Notes: generated from the sequence alone by a model not told the origin. Positions 24,155-32,782 are shown, numbered from the stretch's first letter. The stretch: 50,617 bases of DNA from an uncultured Bacteroidales bacterium (GCA_902787575.1 CADAGX010000018.1:1-50617), one strand, 5' to 3'. Translations and numbers: made by a program.

Positions 24155-24729
24155 GCTACGATAAGTGTGTTGCCGACCAGTGAGACGCGGTAGCGGATAA
24201 GCGGCTTGCCGTTGTCGGTGCGTCCCACATTGTTCAGATTGTACGTGCGCTGGCAACTTTTGCAGTGCGCCATCCCGTTTTCCTGCAACTCGAGTGGCTT
24301 GGTTATGCTGTAGTCGTGGTAGCAATTCGAGCACGCAAGGTCAAAACACACCACTTGACTCACGTCCCGACCCATCTCAGGAATCTCTGGCAAGCCCACT
24401 ATCAGTCCCGATAGCCCGAGGTAGAAACCTTCGTGTACGTAGTTGCCGGTGATTGGCACGGGGTCTGTACGTGTGAGGCTCTTGAAAATAAATTCTTTGC
24501 CCGATGTGGTGATGGTGCAGAACTGCCCCATGCTGTTGCATGCAGTATAAAGCGCCTGTGCTTGATAAATGTTTTCCATTTTGAAGCGTGCCGGCAGGTT
24601 GCTGAAGAGGTGGTCTGCCTTTCGGCACGCGACGAAAGACAGCGCCAACACGACGCAGCAAAAAAACTGCACGTCGTAGCGCGAAATCCACGTGTGGCGT
24701 GAAGCAAAACTACGTGTGCTTTTTTTCAT
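24145..24729 (-). CDS. Cys-rich putative lipoprotein, zinc-ribbon- or Rieske-like
   Basis: 194 residues; family not recognised by name. The hydrophobic stretch FFCCVVLALSFVAC (22-35) ends in a lipobox-like Cys35. The C-terminal half has CFDLACSNCYHDY and, about 20 residues on, AHCKSCQRTYNLNN. This two-part Cys arrangement resembles a zinc ribbon, or a Rieske fold in which the histidine ligands are replaced. The ATG overlaps the argH stop (ATGA), so it is translationally coupled. A longer frame to 24831 was rejected because it would lie within argH. Last gene of pyrE-SRPBCC-argH. Confidence 0.65.
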   Translation of the reverse strand: MKKSTRSFASRHTWISRYDVQFFCCVVLALSFVACRKADHLFSNLPARFKMENIYQAQALYTACNSMGQFCTITTSGKEFIFKSLTRTDPVPITGNYVHEGFYLGLSGLIVGLPEIPEMGRDVSQVVCFDLACSNCYHDYSITKPLELQENGMAHCKSCQRTYNLNNVGRTDNGKPLIRYRVSLVGNTLIVANN

Positions 24730-26084
24730 TCCGACAGCGGTTTCAGCAGATTCTGCTCGGCGGTTTCCATCTGCTCGAAGTGGAAACTTCCCCACACCTC
24801 GTCCATCAGCGCGGCTATCTGTTTGTTGCATAGATTTCCTATGCTGCCTTCGTGGGTGTGATGTACCTCTTTTCGCGGACGGAACGTGCCAGCCTCGATG
24901 TCGAGTCCTACTTTCTTGTATGCATCGCGGAATGGCATTCCTTCGGCAGCCAAGCGATTCACTTCTTCCACCGAGAACATCAGGTCGTAGCGCTCGTCGT
25001 CGAGAATCTTCTTGTTTACCTCGATGCGGCCCACAATGTAAGTTGTCATTCGAAGGCAGTCGCGTAGTTCCTCGAACGCGGGCAGGAAAACTTCTTTTAT
25101 GATTTGCAGGTCGCGGAAGTAGCCACTCGGCAGATTATTCATGATAAGCGTAATCTGTGTGGGCAACGCCTGCAGTTTGTTGCATCGTGCGCGGATCAGC
25201 TCGAATACATCTGGGTTTTTCTTGTGTGGCATGATGCTCGAGCCTGTGGTGCATTCCTTGGGCAGCCTCAGGAAACCGAAATTCTGCGAGTTGAACAGGC
25301 AGGCATCGAACGCCAGTTTAGCCAGCGTGCCGGCTACACCTGCCAGCGCGAAAGCTACGTTGCGTTCCGTCTTGCCGCGTCCCATCTGGGCGTACACTAC
25401 GTTGTAGTCCATCGAGTCGAAACCCAGCAACTGCGTCGTGGTCTGCCTGTGCAGAGGGAAGCTGCTACCGTAGCCGGCGGCTGACCCAAGTGGGTTGCGA
25501 TTGCACATTTTGTAGGCTGCCTGCAGTAGCAGCAAATCATCGGTCAATGCTTCTGCGTAAGCACCGAACCACAATCCGAAACTACTGGGCATGGCCACCT
25601 GAAGGTGCGTGTAGCCGGGCATCAGCACGTCGCGGTAGTTCTCGCTCTGACGCTGCAATTCCTCGAAAAGGGCTTTCACATCTTCGCAAACGAACTTCAG
25701 TTGGCGTCGTGTGAAGAGCTTCAGGTCCACCAGCACCTGATCATTTCTGCTTCTGCCGGAATGAATCTTTTTTCCCACGTCTCCCAGTCGCCGTGTCAAC
25801 TGTAATTCTATTTGTGAGTGGACGTCCTCGATGCCTTCTTCAATGACAAACTCTCCTCGGCGAATCTGAGCGTGGATGTTTTGCAGTTCGGCAGTAAGCG
25901 TCCGCAGTTCGGCAGCCGTCAGGAGACCTATCTCCTCCAGCATCCTGATGTGAGCCAGCGAGCCCAGCACGTCGGCTTCGGCCAGATACATGTCCATTTC
26001 GCGGTCGCGCCCCACTGTGAAACGTTCGATTTCTTGGTCCGTGCCGTAGCCTTTGTCCCAAAGTTTTGCGTTCTGATTCGTCAT
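24726..26084 (-). CDS. argH: Argininosuccinate lyase
   Basis: 452-residue fumarase/aspartase superfamily enzyme that splits argininosuccinate into arginine and fumarate. The superfamily signature GSSIMPHKKNP is present, with SGRSRNDQV and MPGYTHLQVA upstream as expected for ArgH. Complete. It follows the SRPBCC gene by 21 nt and overlaps the next gene by 4 nt. No other arginine gene is in the window. Confidence 0.96.
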   Translation of the reverse strand: MTNQNAKLWDKGYGTDQEIERFTVGRDREMDMYLAEADVLGSLAHIRMLEEIGLLTAAELRTLTAELQNIHAQIRRGEFVIEEGIEDVHSQIELQLTRRLGDVGKKIHSGRSRNDQVLVDLKLFTRRQLKFVCEDVKALFEELQRQSENYRDVLMPGYTHLQVAMPSSFGLWFGAYAEALTDDLLLLQAAYKMCNRNPLGSAAGYGSSFPLHRQTTTQLLGFDSMDYNVVYAQMGRGKTERNVAFALAGVAGTLAKLAFDACLFNSQNFGFLRLPKECTTGSSIMPHKKNPDVFELIRARCNKLQALPTQITLIMNNLPSGYFRDLQIIKEVFLPAFEELRDCLRMTTYIVGRIEVNKKILDDERYDLMFSVEEVNRLAAEGMPFRDAYKKVGLDIEAGTFRPRKEVHHTHEGSIGNLCNKQIAALMDEVWGSFHFEQMETAEQNLLKPLSE

Positions 26085-26105
26085 ATTAATGAGTTTAACT
26101 GTGAA

Positions 26106-26591
26106 CTAAGCACTGTATGGCAGTCCGGCCAGCATCGTTGCCAGCCCGTCTACGCCCTGCTGCAGTTTGCTTCCCACCATCTGGCGCACGAAAAAGTTCA
26201 GTTCGGCCTTCACCGTCAGCCGCATGGCACATTGTTGCTCGCCTGCGGGCAGCAGCTGAATCCACATGTTGGCTGGGATGGGCGAGCCCTCGAGCGCGAA
26301 TTTCACCGTTTTCCCTTCCTCGCGCTCCACAATGCGCAGTGTAATTTCGCCCAGTGGCGAGTTGCCTGTCACACTGTCGGCGTCGAATTTCAGTTCGCGA
26401 AGCTTCGTGACGATGCTTTCCACCTGCTCTGGCTTCACTTTGTCGCCTGCTTGCTCCAGGATTCGGCGTTGTAGTTCGGGATTGTCGAGGTTGCTCTGTA
26501 TGACGCCGAGGTTCGTCAGGTCCGAAAGTTTGGCGTACACGTTCTCCAGTGGCGCGCCGATGGTCTTCACTTCGCTCTTGTATTCAGTCAT
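26106..26591 (-). CDS. SRPBCC/polyketide cyclase-like protein
   Basis: 161 residues, soluble. N-terminus MTEYKSEVKTIGAPLENVYAKLSDLTNL followed by alternating beta strands and a C-terminal helix (FFVRQMVGSKLQQGVDGLATML), the START/SRPBCC fold that binds hydrophobic ligands. The start overlaps the pyrE stop (ATGA). The conserved position between pyrE and argH in Bacteroides relatives is known; the ligand and function are not. Confidence 0.8.
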   Translation of the reverse strand: MTEYKSEVKTIGAPLENVYAKLSDLTNLGVIQSNLDNPELQRRILEQAGDKVKPEQVESIVTKLRELKFDADSVTGNSPLGEITLRIVEREEGKTVKFALEGSPIPANMWIQLLPAGEQQCAMRLTVKAELNFFVRQMVGSKLQQGVDGLATMLAGLPYSA

Positions 26592-27223
26592 TCTGCGTTC
26601 CAGTTTGCGGGATCTTGCCTCCACGCGTTCAACAATTCCATGTCGCTCTCCTTGATGTAGCCTGTGCGAAGCGCTTCGGCAAGCACGGCGTTGTAGTTCG
26701 AGAGCGTCAGCAATTCCACTCCCGCCTCGCGGAATGCGTCCTGCGCCACGGGGAAACCATAGGTGAACGACGCCACCATGCCCACAACCGTGTGTCCCGC
26801 TTCGCGCAACGCGCTGACGGCTTTCAGGCTGCTACCGCCCGTGCTGATGAGATCTTCCACCACAATTACTTTTGCGTCCTGTGGCAGTTCGCCTTCTATC
26901 AGGTTGCCCATTCCGTGGTCTTTCGCCTTACTGCGGACATAGGCGAATGGTTTTCCCAAAACGTCGGCCACTAATGCACCTTGCGCAATGGCGCCGGTTG
27001 CCACGCCAGCCACGGCATCTGCCTCTGGGAAGTGTTCCATCACCAGTCGCGACAGCTCGGTTTTCACAAAAGTACGCAGGGCAGGGAAGGAGAGTGCCTT
27101 GCGATTGTCGCAATAGATAGGGCTCTTCCAACCGCTGGCCCACGTGAAAGGCTGGTCGGGTTGCAGTTTCACGGCTTTTACCTCCAGCAGTTTTGCAGCG
27201 AATATCTGTTCCAGATTTTTCAT
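26588..27223 (-). CDS. pyrE: Orotate phosphoribosyltransferase
   Basis: 211 residues; transfers phosphoribose from PRPP to orotate giving OMP in pyrimidine synthesis. PRPP-binding motif VIVVEDLISTGGSS is present, as is FTWASGWKSPIYCDNR near the N-terminus. An ATG four codons further upstream (27235) is possible, but the start at MKNLEQIFAAKLL fits the family. Promoter box TAACTTTG at 27255-27262. Heads the pyrE-SRPBCC-argH-lipoprotein operon. Confidence 0.95.
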   Translation of the reverse strand: MKNLEQIFAAKLLEVKAVKLQPDQPFTWASGWKSPIYCDNRKALSFPALRTFVKTELSRLVMEHFPEADAVAGVATGAIAQGALVADVLGKPFAYVRSKAKDHGMGNLIEGELPQDAKVIVVEDLISTGGSSLKAVSALREAGHTVVGMVASFTYGFPVAQDAFREAGVELLTLSNYNAVLAEALRTGYIKESDMELLNAWRQDPANWNAE

Positions 27224-27254
27224 GCTATGAGTCATTTGGTTTTTGTTACGGCTG

Positions 27255-27262
27255 CAAAGTTA
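27255..27262 (-). promoter_or_regulatory. -7 box of the pyrE operon
   Basis: Minus-strand TAACTTTG, 31 nt before the chosen pyrE ATG. Confidence 0.7.
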
Positions 27263-27296
27263 CGTTTTTTAATTCAGAAACGCGCAAAACTTGTGG

Positions 27297-27334
27297 TCAA
27301 AAATGATGCGGAGCGCTTCACAGCGTCCCGCATC
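27297..27334 (-). terminator. Terminator of the sigma/anti-sigma operon
   Basis: On the minus strand GATGCGG (27328-27334) pairs with CCGCATC (27305-27311), with inner GC pairs, followed by ATTTTTG. It lies 70 nt after the stop of the secreted 558-residue protein. Confidence 0.75.
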
Positions 27335-27403
27335 CACGTTTCAAACATGTTAACCTATTGTGAATATTTCTTTCCCTCGGATTGCGCCGATTGTATCCGG
27401 CTT

Positions 27404-29080
27404 TCATTCTTCGGGCAGCTCGCCCATCCACTCGAGTGTGAAGTCGCAGGCCGAGAGCCACTTCATGCAGAACTGCTTTCCGGTGAAGGCCGGGTCGCAC
27501 GATACGCCGTATGAGAGCGTTCCGTCTCGCACTACGATTCCTTCAATTCCTACGCGGTTCCATCCGTAACCGACGCCGCCATTGGCCAGTGTCATGCGCA
27601 CATCTTGTGGCGACGGCTGCTCGCCGCGGTCGGCGGCGCCCTTCACACGCAGAGCTGCCTGCTGCCAGATGTCGCCATATTGCTGGCCACATCCCACAAT
27701 CTCCACGAGCGCACGGTTGTTCTTGCCGTATTCTTTTGTTTCTTCGAAGATGTAAGCTCCCGAGGGGCCTTCGCCCGATGCGCGTACGGCAGCCGTCAGT
27801 CGGTATATGCCGGTCCGCAGGCCGGTTTCCACGTGCTCGGCATGGTATTGCAGCACGTCGTCCCCGTCAGCGTGGCCGTCGAGGTAAAACCGCTCCGTGT
27901 CGCCCGAATAGTGCCGGCCCGAGACGGCGAAGTACCAGCGGCCGCCGTCGTTTTTCGTCACGGTGAAGCCCGTCTGCTTGAGGTACAGATTTTGTTCCTT
28001 ATGGCTCATTGCTAAGCGGACGGACTCGTTGGTGATGCTGCGAAGCACGGCATCGGAGGTTTCGAAGTAGGGGAGCGCAGCTTTGCCGTTTTGCCGAGCT
28101 TGTTTCTGTGCGTGAGAAACGAGTTTCCATAGGAAAGCGTATTGCTCCGGCGTGAGCAGCAGCGGATAGCGCAGCACCTGGCGTCGCATGGCAAAGCCGA
28201 TGGCCACCATTTCTGCCTCCGAGGCTGTGTCTGTCATCTGACTCAGCACACTTATTTGCTGAGCGAGACACTCGTATCCGTCGTGATAATCTGCTATGTG
28301 GTCCATTTCGTTCAGTATCTCCTGCATGAAACTTGTTCTTATGGGCCACGTTCCGTCTACGAAAGTCGTCCCTATTTTTACGGGCTGTGTTTTTTCGCCG
28401 CCCGCGTTAGATGTCGCTTGTACCGTAGTTCCTATCTTAATTGCGGTGCGCACGCTGTCCATTGTGATGTAGTCTGCCGGTTGCGACGGCGCGACGCGCT
28501 TCTCTTCGGGCGCGTAGCCGAAGAATTCTGCCACGTATCCTCTGATTTTCGTGCTTTCGATAGTATATATTGTAAAGAGGAAAGACGAGGTGAAGCCGTC
28601 CACTTCCTTGAAAGACATGAGCGCAATCATCTCTTTCTCCGCGATGGAAACGTCGTGGTAGCGGCCGCGCTGCCGTGTGCCAACTGGAATGCGCAGGCCG
28701 TTGACGTTAGCTCTGCCGTCCTTCTTGCCTTGGACGAAGAAAGACGTGGCGTGCTTTCCTGCCTCCTTGAAGGCGCGGTCGAGTTTGTCTGCTGTCTCCT
28801 TGGCTTTTCCCGACTGAAGATCTATCTCAAACCGCAGGCCGTTGATGGCCAGCGTGTCGTCGTTGTGCTGAAACCACAGCGGGAAGAACTGGATGTCCTT
28901 GCTGAGAAAGAATTCCTTGAGTGCCAGATGCATCTCCTTTACGTGCGGATTCTTCTCTACGGCCTCGGGCATCACACATGCCTCGGCCGGTGTTTCCTGC
29001 AGGCCTGCTGCGTCTGTCTGTGGCATGGCTGGCAGAGCCAGTGCCACGAGGGCTGCGTATAAAAACAATGCTCGTTTCAT
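27404..29080 (-). CDS. Secreted protein of unknown function
   Basis: 558 residues with a signal peptide (1-21, MKRALFLYAALVALALPAMPQ). I recognise no domain. Residues about 35-190 look like a mixed alpha/beta domain with the stretch DTLAINGLRFEIDL; the C-terminal third (about 385-558) is rich in aromatic beta strands and Gly and may be a carbohydrate-binding or jelly-roll module (GIYRLTAAVRASGEGPSGAYIF). It starts 6 nt after the anti-sigma-like gene, so it is the third gene of an ECF sigma operon. It could be the extracytoplasmic effector or sensor of that system, by position only. Confidence 0.7.
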   Translation of the reverse strand: MKRALFLYAALVALALPAMPQTDAAGLQETPAEACVMPEAVEKNPHVKEMHLALKEFFLSKDIQFFPLWFQHNDDTLAINGLRFEIDLQSGKAKETADKLDRAFKEAGKHATSFFVQGKKDGRANVNGLRIPVGTRQRGRYHDVSIAEKEMIALMSFKEVDGFTSSFLFTIYTIESTKIRGYVAEFFGYAPEEKRVAPSQPADYITMDSVRTAIKIGTTVQATSNAGGEKTQPVKIGTTFVDGTWPIRTSFMQEILNEMDHIADYHDGYECLAQQISVLSQMTDTASEAEMVAIGFAMRRQVLRYPLLLTPEQYAFLWKLVSHAQKQARQNGKAALPYFETSDAVLRSITNESVRLAMSHKEQNLYLKQTGFTVTKNDGGRWYFAVSGRHYSGDTERFYLDGHADGDDVLQYHAEHVETGLRTGIYRLTAAVRASGEGPSGAYIFEETKEYGKNNRALVEIVGCGQQYGDIWQQAALRVKGAADRGEQPSPQDVRMTLANGGVGYGWNRVGIEGIVVRDGTLSYGVSCDPAFTGKQFCMKWLSACDFTLEWMGELPEE

Positions 29081-29086
29081 TTTTAT

Positions 29087-29761
29087 TTAGAATGTTAAAT
29101 AATTTGCAGTGCTGTCTATCATGATTTCGAACTGCGCGGCCTGCTCCACCTGGCGGTGCAGCAGTTTTTCCACCAGTCGGTTGAGCCGTTCGTCGGCGCG
29201 CACCAGCTCTGCGAGGCGTGCCAGGCAGGCGCTGTCGCTGCAGTCGCCCATTTCCTCCTCGAGCCGTGTGAGGTAGTACTCGAGGCTGTCGGCCGCCGTG
29301 GCGAGGATTGGTGCCTCTGGTTCGGCGGGCGGCGATGGCGACACGGCGGCAGGATTTGTTTTACGTGCCGTTTTTTTCTTGCCGGCCGTCGCAATTTTTT
29401 TCTCACGTGTCGTTTCGACCGGAACTGGCTGTGGCACGTGAGCAAGCTGCACGTCGTGCTTCGCAGTGTCACGCTTGGCGGTCTGTTCGCTGCCCTCTGC
29501 TATCCGCTGCCCGCGGTCTGAAGTCCGTTGTCCGAAATCTGCCATGCCGATTCCCACAGCCAGCAGGATTACGGCTGCCGCTGCTGCCGTCCATCGCAGC
29601 GTGCGACGTCTCCTCAAGCGCCTGTTCTCGGCGGCTTCCACCAGCCGGTCGAACTCGTGCTCGGCTGCATCGAGCTGAGCCTCGTCGGGCAGGGTTGGCC
29701 GTTCGGTGTGCAGCGGTTGCCGTCCCTGCAGGTACTCCTCTATGAAATGACGTGTGTTCAT
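29087..29761 (-). CDS. Anti-sigma-factor-like single-pass membrane protein
   Basis: 224 residues. An N-terminal cytoplasmic domain (1-48) with acidic helices precedes an Arg-rich stop (RRLRRRRTLR), one membrane helix (about 56-73) and a periplasmic part. The periplasmic part has a repeat-derived linker (74-97), a Lys/Pro-rich stretch and a helical C-terminus. The ATG overlaps the sigma factor stop (ATGA), the usual coupling of sigma and anti-sigma genes. No zinc-binding ZAS motif is visible. Role as anti-sigma is inferred from topology and position. Confidence 0.7.
   Translation of the reverse strand: MNTRHFIEEYLQGRQPLHTERPTLPDEAQLDAAEHEFDRLVEAAENRRLRRRRTLRWTAAAAAVILLAVGIGMADFGQRTSDRGQRIAEGSEQTAKRDTAKHDVQLAHVPQPVPVETTREKKIATAGKKKTARKTNPAAVSPSPPAEPEAPILATAADSLEYYLTRLEEEMGDCSDSACLARLAELVRADERLNRLVEKLLHRQVEQAAQFEIMIDSTANYLTF
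29477..29539 (-). repeat. Nine 7-bp repeats inside the anti-sigma-like gene
   Basis: Minus-strand heptads GATTTCG, GACAACG, GACTTCA, GACCGCG, GGCAGCG, GATAGCA, GAGGGCA, GCGAACA, GACCGCC. Twenty-one bases make a seven-residue period, giving FGQRTSD-RGQRIAE-GSEQTAK just after the membrane helix. Confidence 0.75.
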
Positions 29762-30267
29762 GCGAAATATCCTCCTTTCTTCAGCTGTTTCCGAATGCGG
29801 GCGCGTGCAGAACTGAGCATGACGCTGACGCTGCGAGGGCCGATGCCCGTGGTGGCGGCTATCTCGGATACCGACATGCCGTCCTCCGCATGGAGTTGCC
29901 ACAGTTCGCGTTCGCGGCGTGGCAGGCAGTTGGCCGCCGCTTGCAGTGCGTTGCGCAGTTCCCGCTCCTGGAGTTCGTCCTCGGCATTGCAGACGCTATG
30001 GATGGCGACGGCTTCTTCTGCCGGCAACGGCACGCTGTGTCGAGTGTGCGACGAGCGAAGGCGGTCGATGCACGCATTCTTGGTGAGTCTGACACCCAGA
30101 CGTTCTGCGTCGGCGGCGCTTGGCAACTGGGCCCACGCGTGCCACAGCCGCACCAGCGCGTCCTGCACTGCATCTTCCGCCTCGTCGCGGCTGAGCAACT
30201 GGCGGGCGAGAACCAGCAGACGGCCTCTCAGATTGGATGCGATGAACGCAAATGCGGGTGTCTCCAT
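29758..30267 (-). CDS. ECF-type RNA polymerase sigma factor
   Basis: 169 residues, sigma-70 region 2 (about 10-75; DEAEDAVQDALVRLWHAW is the region 2.2-like core) and region 4 (about 105-160; LPRRERELWQLHAEDGMSVSEIA with the helix-turn-helix GIGPRSVSVML). No region 3, as in the ECF group. First gene of a three-gene operon. The family ECF subgroup was not assigned. Confidence 0.9.
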   Translation of the reverse strand: METPAFAFIASNLRGRLLVLARQLLSRDEAEDAVQDALVRLWHAWAQLPSAADAERLGVRLTKNACIDRLRSSHTRHSVPLPAEEAVAIHSVCNAEDELQERELRNALQAAANCLPRRERELWQLHAEDGMSVSEIAATTGIGPRSVSVMLSSARARIRKQLKKGGYFA

Positions 30268-30318
30268 ACGCTATTATAACGATGTGGAGCGTGGGATGTT
30301 AAGTTCGGAGGTGAAAAA

Positions 30319-30762
30319 TTATTCGGGCAGCAGGTCGAAAATCACTTCTGCCTCGAAGCCGCGCGAGGCGGCATGGCGTAGCAGTTTCGTGCGACGCACG
30401 TAAGAATCGGTGTCGCGCAGGGTACGCGCCTTGGCGGCCAGCACGTGGCGCAGAATGTCGGCGTACTCCTCTTCGTCCACCTGCAGGGCCTGCTCTATGT
30501 CGGCTTCGGGAAGTCGAAGCTGGCGCAGTGCCATGCGGATTTTCAGCCGTCCCCAGTGATTCTGCCGCAGTTTGTCGGAAACGAAAGCACGGCAGAAACG
30601 CGCCGTGTCAAGATAATTTTCGTCGTAGAGATACGCAATAATGCGAGCAATGTCGGCCTCCGACGTCTCCCATCGGCGCAACTTTTCTGTAATCTGGCTT
30701 TCGCATTGTTCGCTCTGACTGCAGAGCGCTGCGGCGCGGCTGAGTGCTTGTTCGTATTTCAT
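30319..30762 (-). CDS. recX: Regulatory protein RecX
   Basis: 147 residues of helical repeats (ITEKLRRWETSEADIARIIAYL, then DENYLDTARFCRAFV, then RLKIRMALRQLRLPEADIEQAL), the RecX pattern. RecX limits RecA filament growth. The start overlaps the prmC stop by 4 nt. RecA itself is not in the window. Confidence 0.9.
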   Translation of the reverse strand: MKYEQALSRAAALCSQSEQCESQITEKLRRWETSEADIARIIAYLYDENYLDTARFCRAFVSDKLRQNHWGRLKIRMALRQLRLPEADIEQALQVDEEEYADILRHVLAAKARTLRDTDSYVRRTKLLRHAASRGFEAEVIFDLLPE

Positions 30763-31568
30763 GAGGCTTTCTTGGCTTTTGCGAAACGTACTTTGCGGTC
30801 CGAGTCCTTCAGAATTTCCACTCCCGTGTATCCTGCCTCGGTGAGCAACTGCTGCATTTCCAGTCCGTAAGCGCTGTTAATCTCGAAGTAAAGGCTGCCG
30901 CCGCGATTGAGATGCGTGCGGGCGTAATCTAGCACGGCACGGTAGAAAAGCAACGGGTCGGAGTCGGGCACAAAGAGCGCTTCGTGCGGCTCGTAATGGA
31001 GCACGTTGCGGTGCATGCCGGCTTGCTCCGAGCGCGTCACGTAGGGTGGATTGCTGACGATGACGTCCCACAGTTCGTCGGACGGGGCTGGATGTAAAAT
31101 ATCTTCGTGCATGAATCGGACGTCTGCGCCCAACGCTTCGGCGTTTCCTCGGGCAATCTCCAAAGCACGGGGCGAGATGTCGATGGCCGTGACGTTCCAC
31201 CCGGCCAGTGCCAGCGTTACGGCGATGCACCCCGAGCCTGTGCCAACGTCGAGCAGACGCCCTGTACCGCTTCCCACCAACTGCACCAGCTCTGCCGTCT
31301 CGGGCCGCGGAATCAGTACGCCAGGTGCCACGCGGAACGTTCGCCCGCAGAAATCAGCCTGTCCGAGGACGTACTGTATCGGCTCGCCGTCGAGCAGACG
31401 GGCGACAAGAATTTCCAGCTCGGCTTGCGCCGTTGCGGATAATTCCTTATCTTTGCCGAGCAAAAGGTCTGCGTGCGACAGTCCGAAGCGCACGTCCATC
31501 AGTGTTCGCCACACGGCTCGCGCCTCGCCCGGCGGATAGACTTTCTGCAGTTGCTGAAGGTAATTCAT
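30759..31568 (-). CDS. prmC: Release factor glutamine methyltransferase
   Basis: 269 residues. Methylates the GGQ glutamine of RF1/RF2 with SAM. N-terminal helical domain, then the Rossmann SAM site LLDVGTGSGCIAVTLAL and the substrate motif NPPY (in VIVSNPPYVTRSE). The promoter box TATCTTTG (31573-31580) ends 4 nt before the ATG, so the mRNA may be leaderless. Confidence 0.95.
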   Translation of the reverse strand: MNYLQQLQKVYPPGEARAVWRTLMDVRFGLSHADLLLGKDKELSATAQAELEILVARLLDGEPIQYVLGQADFCGRTFRVAPGVLIPRPETAELVQLVGSGTGRLLDVGTGSGCIAVTLALAGWNVTAIDISPRALEIARGNAEALGADVRFMHEDILHPAPSDELWDVIVSNPPYVTRSEQAGMHRNVLHYEPHEALFVPDSDPLLFYRAVLDYARTHLNRGGSLYFEINSAYGLEMQQLLTEAGYTGVEILKDSDRKVRFAKAKKAS

Positions 31569-31572
31569 GGCG

Positions 31573-31580
31573 CAAAGATA
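31573..31580 (-). promoter_or_regulatory. -7 box of prmC-recX
   Basis: Minus-strand TATCTTTG directly in front of the prmC start codon (4 nt). Confidence 0.65.
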
Positions 31581-31629
31581 GTGAGAAAGATTAAAAGTGA
31601 GAAATTAAAAAATCAAAAATTCGCCCGAT

Positions 31630-32676
31630 ATGGCAAATGAAGACAGGCTGCAGACGACGTTCGACGAGCAAATGATGGCGCGGTGCATCGAGTTGGCACT
31701 ATGCGGCGCAGAGGGCGCGGCTCCCAACCCTATGGTGGGGGCGCTGCTGGCTGTGGATGGTCGCATCGTGGGCGAAGGATTTCATCGTCAGTGGGGCGGG
31801 CCACACGCAGAAGTGCACGCCATACGCAGTGTCGCGGACCGCAGTCTGCTGCGTCGCAGCACGTTGTATGTTACGCTGGAGCCTTGCGCACACTTCGGTA
31901 AGACGCCTCCCTGCGCAGATTTGATAGTGAGCGAGGGAATTCCCCGCGTGGTGGTGGGTTGCCGCGATCCGTTTGCCAAAGTAAACGGCGCAGGCATTCG
32001 CCGGATGCGCGACGCGGGGATTGAGGTGACGGTGGGCGTGCTGGAGAAGGAATGCAGGTATCTGAACCGTCGATTCATCACGTTCCACAGTCTGCGCCGC
32101 CCGTGGGTGACGCTGAAATGGGCGCAGAGCGCTGATGGTTTCATAGATCGCGAGCGAAGCGGCGGCGCTCCGCAACGTTTCTCGTCGGCTTTCACACAAG
32201 CACTTGCGCACCGCGAGAGGGCAATGCACCAAGCCATCTTGGTGGGGACACGAACGGCAGCATTGGACAATCCGACGCTTACCACCCGACACTGGGACGG
32301 CCCGAATCCGTTGCGGCTGACCATAGACCGCCACGGTGTGCTGCCCGACAATCTGAATATGATGGATGGCGCCGCTCCCTTCCACGTGTACCACGACGGG
32401 GCGCCCGAGGTCGTTCTTGCGGACCTTTACGCCCGTGGCATTCAAAGCCTGCTGGTGGAAGGCGGCGCCCGCACGTTGCAGTCGTTTATCGACAGCGGTC
32501 TGTGGGACGAAGTGCGTGTGGAGACTGCGCCTATGACGCTTGGTGGCGGTGTGGCTGCCCCGCAGTTGCACTCGGCACAGAGCGTCGCGTTGCAGTTCTT
32601 GGACGGTCGTAGGCTCGAAACGTTTGCACCCATGGAGGGCTACGAAGTGCGCTTTCGGAACTCCGAAGGGGCGTAA
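31630..32676 (+). CDS. ribD: Riboflavin biosynthesis deaminase/reductase RibD
   Basis: 348 residues, bifunctional. N-terminal zinc deaminase domain (HAEVHAI and EPCAHFGKTPPC supply the zinc ligands and catalytic Glu), C-terminal reductase domain of DHFR fold (from about 155; LKWAQSADGF, LVEGGARTLQSF). Converts diaminohydroxy-phosphoribosylaminopyrimidine to the ribitylated uracil in two steps. Divergent from prmC; no FMN riboswitch fits in the 61-bp gap. Confidence 0.95.
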   Translation: MANEDRLQTTFDEQMMARCIELALCGAEGAAPNPMVGALLAVDGRIVGEGFHRQWGGPHAEVHAIRSVADRSLLRRSTLYVTLEPCAHFGKTPPCADLIVSEGIPRVVVGCRDPFAKVNGAGIRRMRDAGIEVTVGVLEKECRYLNRRFITFHSLRRPWVTLKWAQSADGFIDRERSGGAPQRFSSAFTQALAHRERAMHQAILVGTRTAALDNPTLTTRHWDGPNPLRLTIDRHGVLPDNLNMMDGAAPFHVYHDGAPEVVLADLYARGIQSLLVEGGARTLQSFIDSGLWDEVRVETAPMTLGGGVAAPQLHSAQSVALQFLDGRRLETFAPMEGYEVRFRNSEGA

Positions 32677-32756
32677 AAAGTGTAACGAAGGGCCGCTTAA
32701 TCCCTAATTTTTCTTAATTCCGCGCCCATTTGTGCGCGTAAGTCAAATAATAGCTG

Positions 32757-32764
32757 TATTTTTG
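32757..32764 (+). promoter_or_regulatory. -7 box of the envelope run
   Basis: TATTTTTG, 18 nt before the DUF6242 ATG. The small hairpin CGCGC/GCGCG at 32721-32738 upstream may end ribD transcripts. Confidence 0.65.
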
Positions 32765-32782
32765 TACTCTGAATAACGCAAC

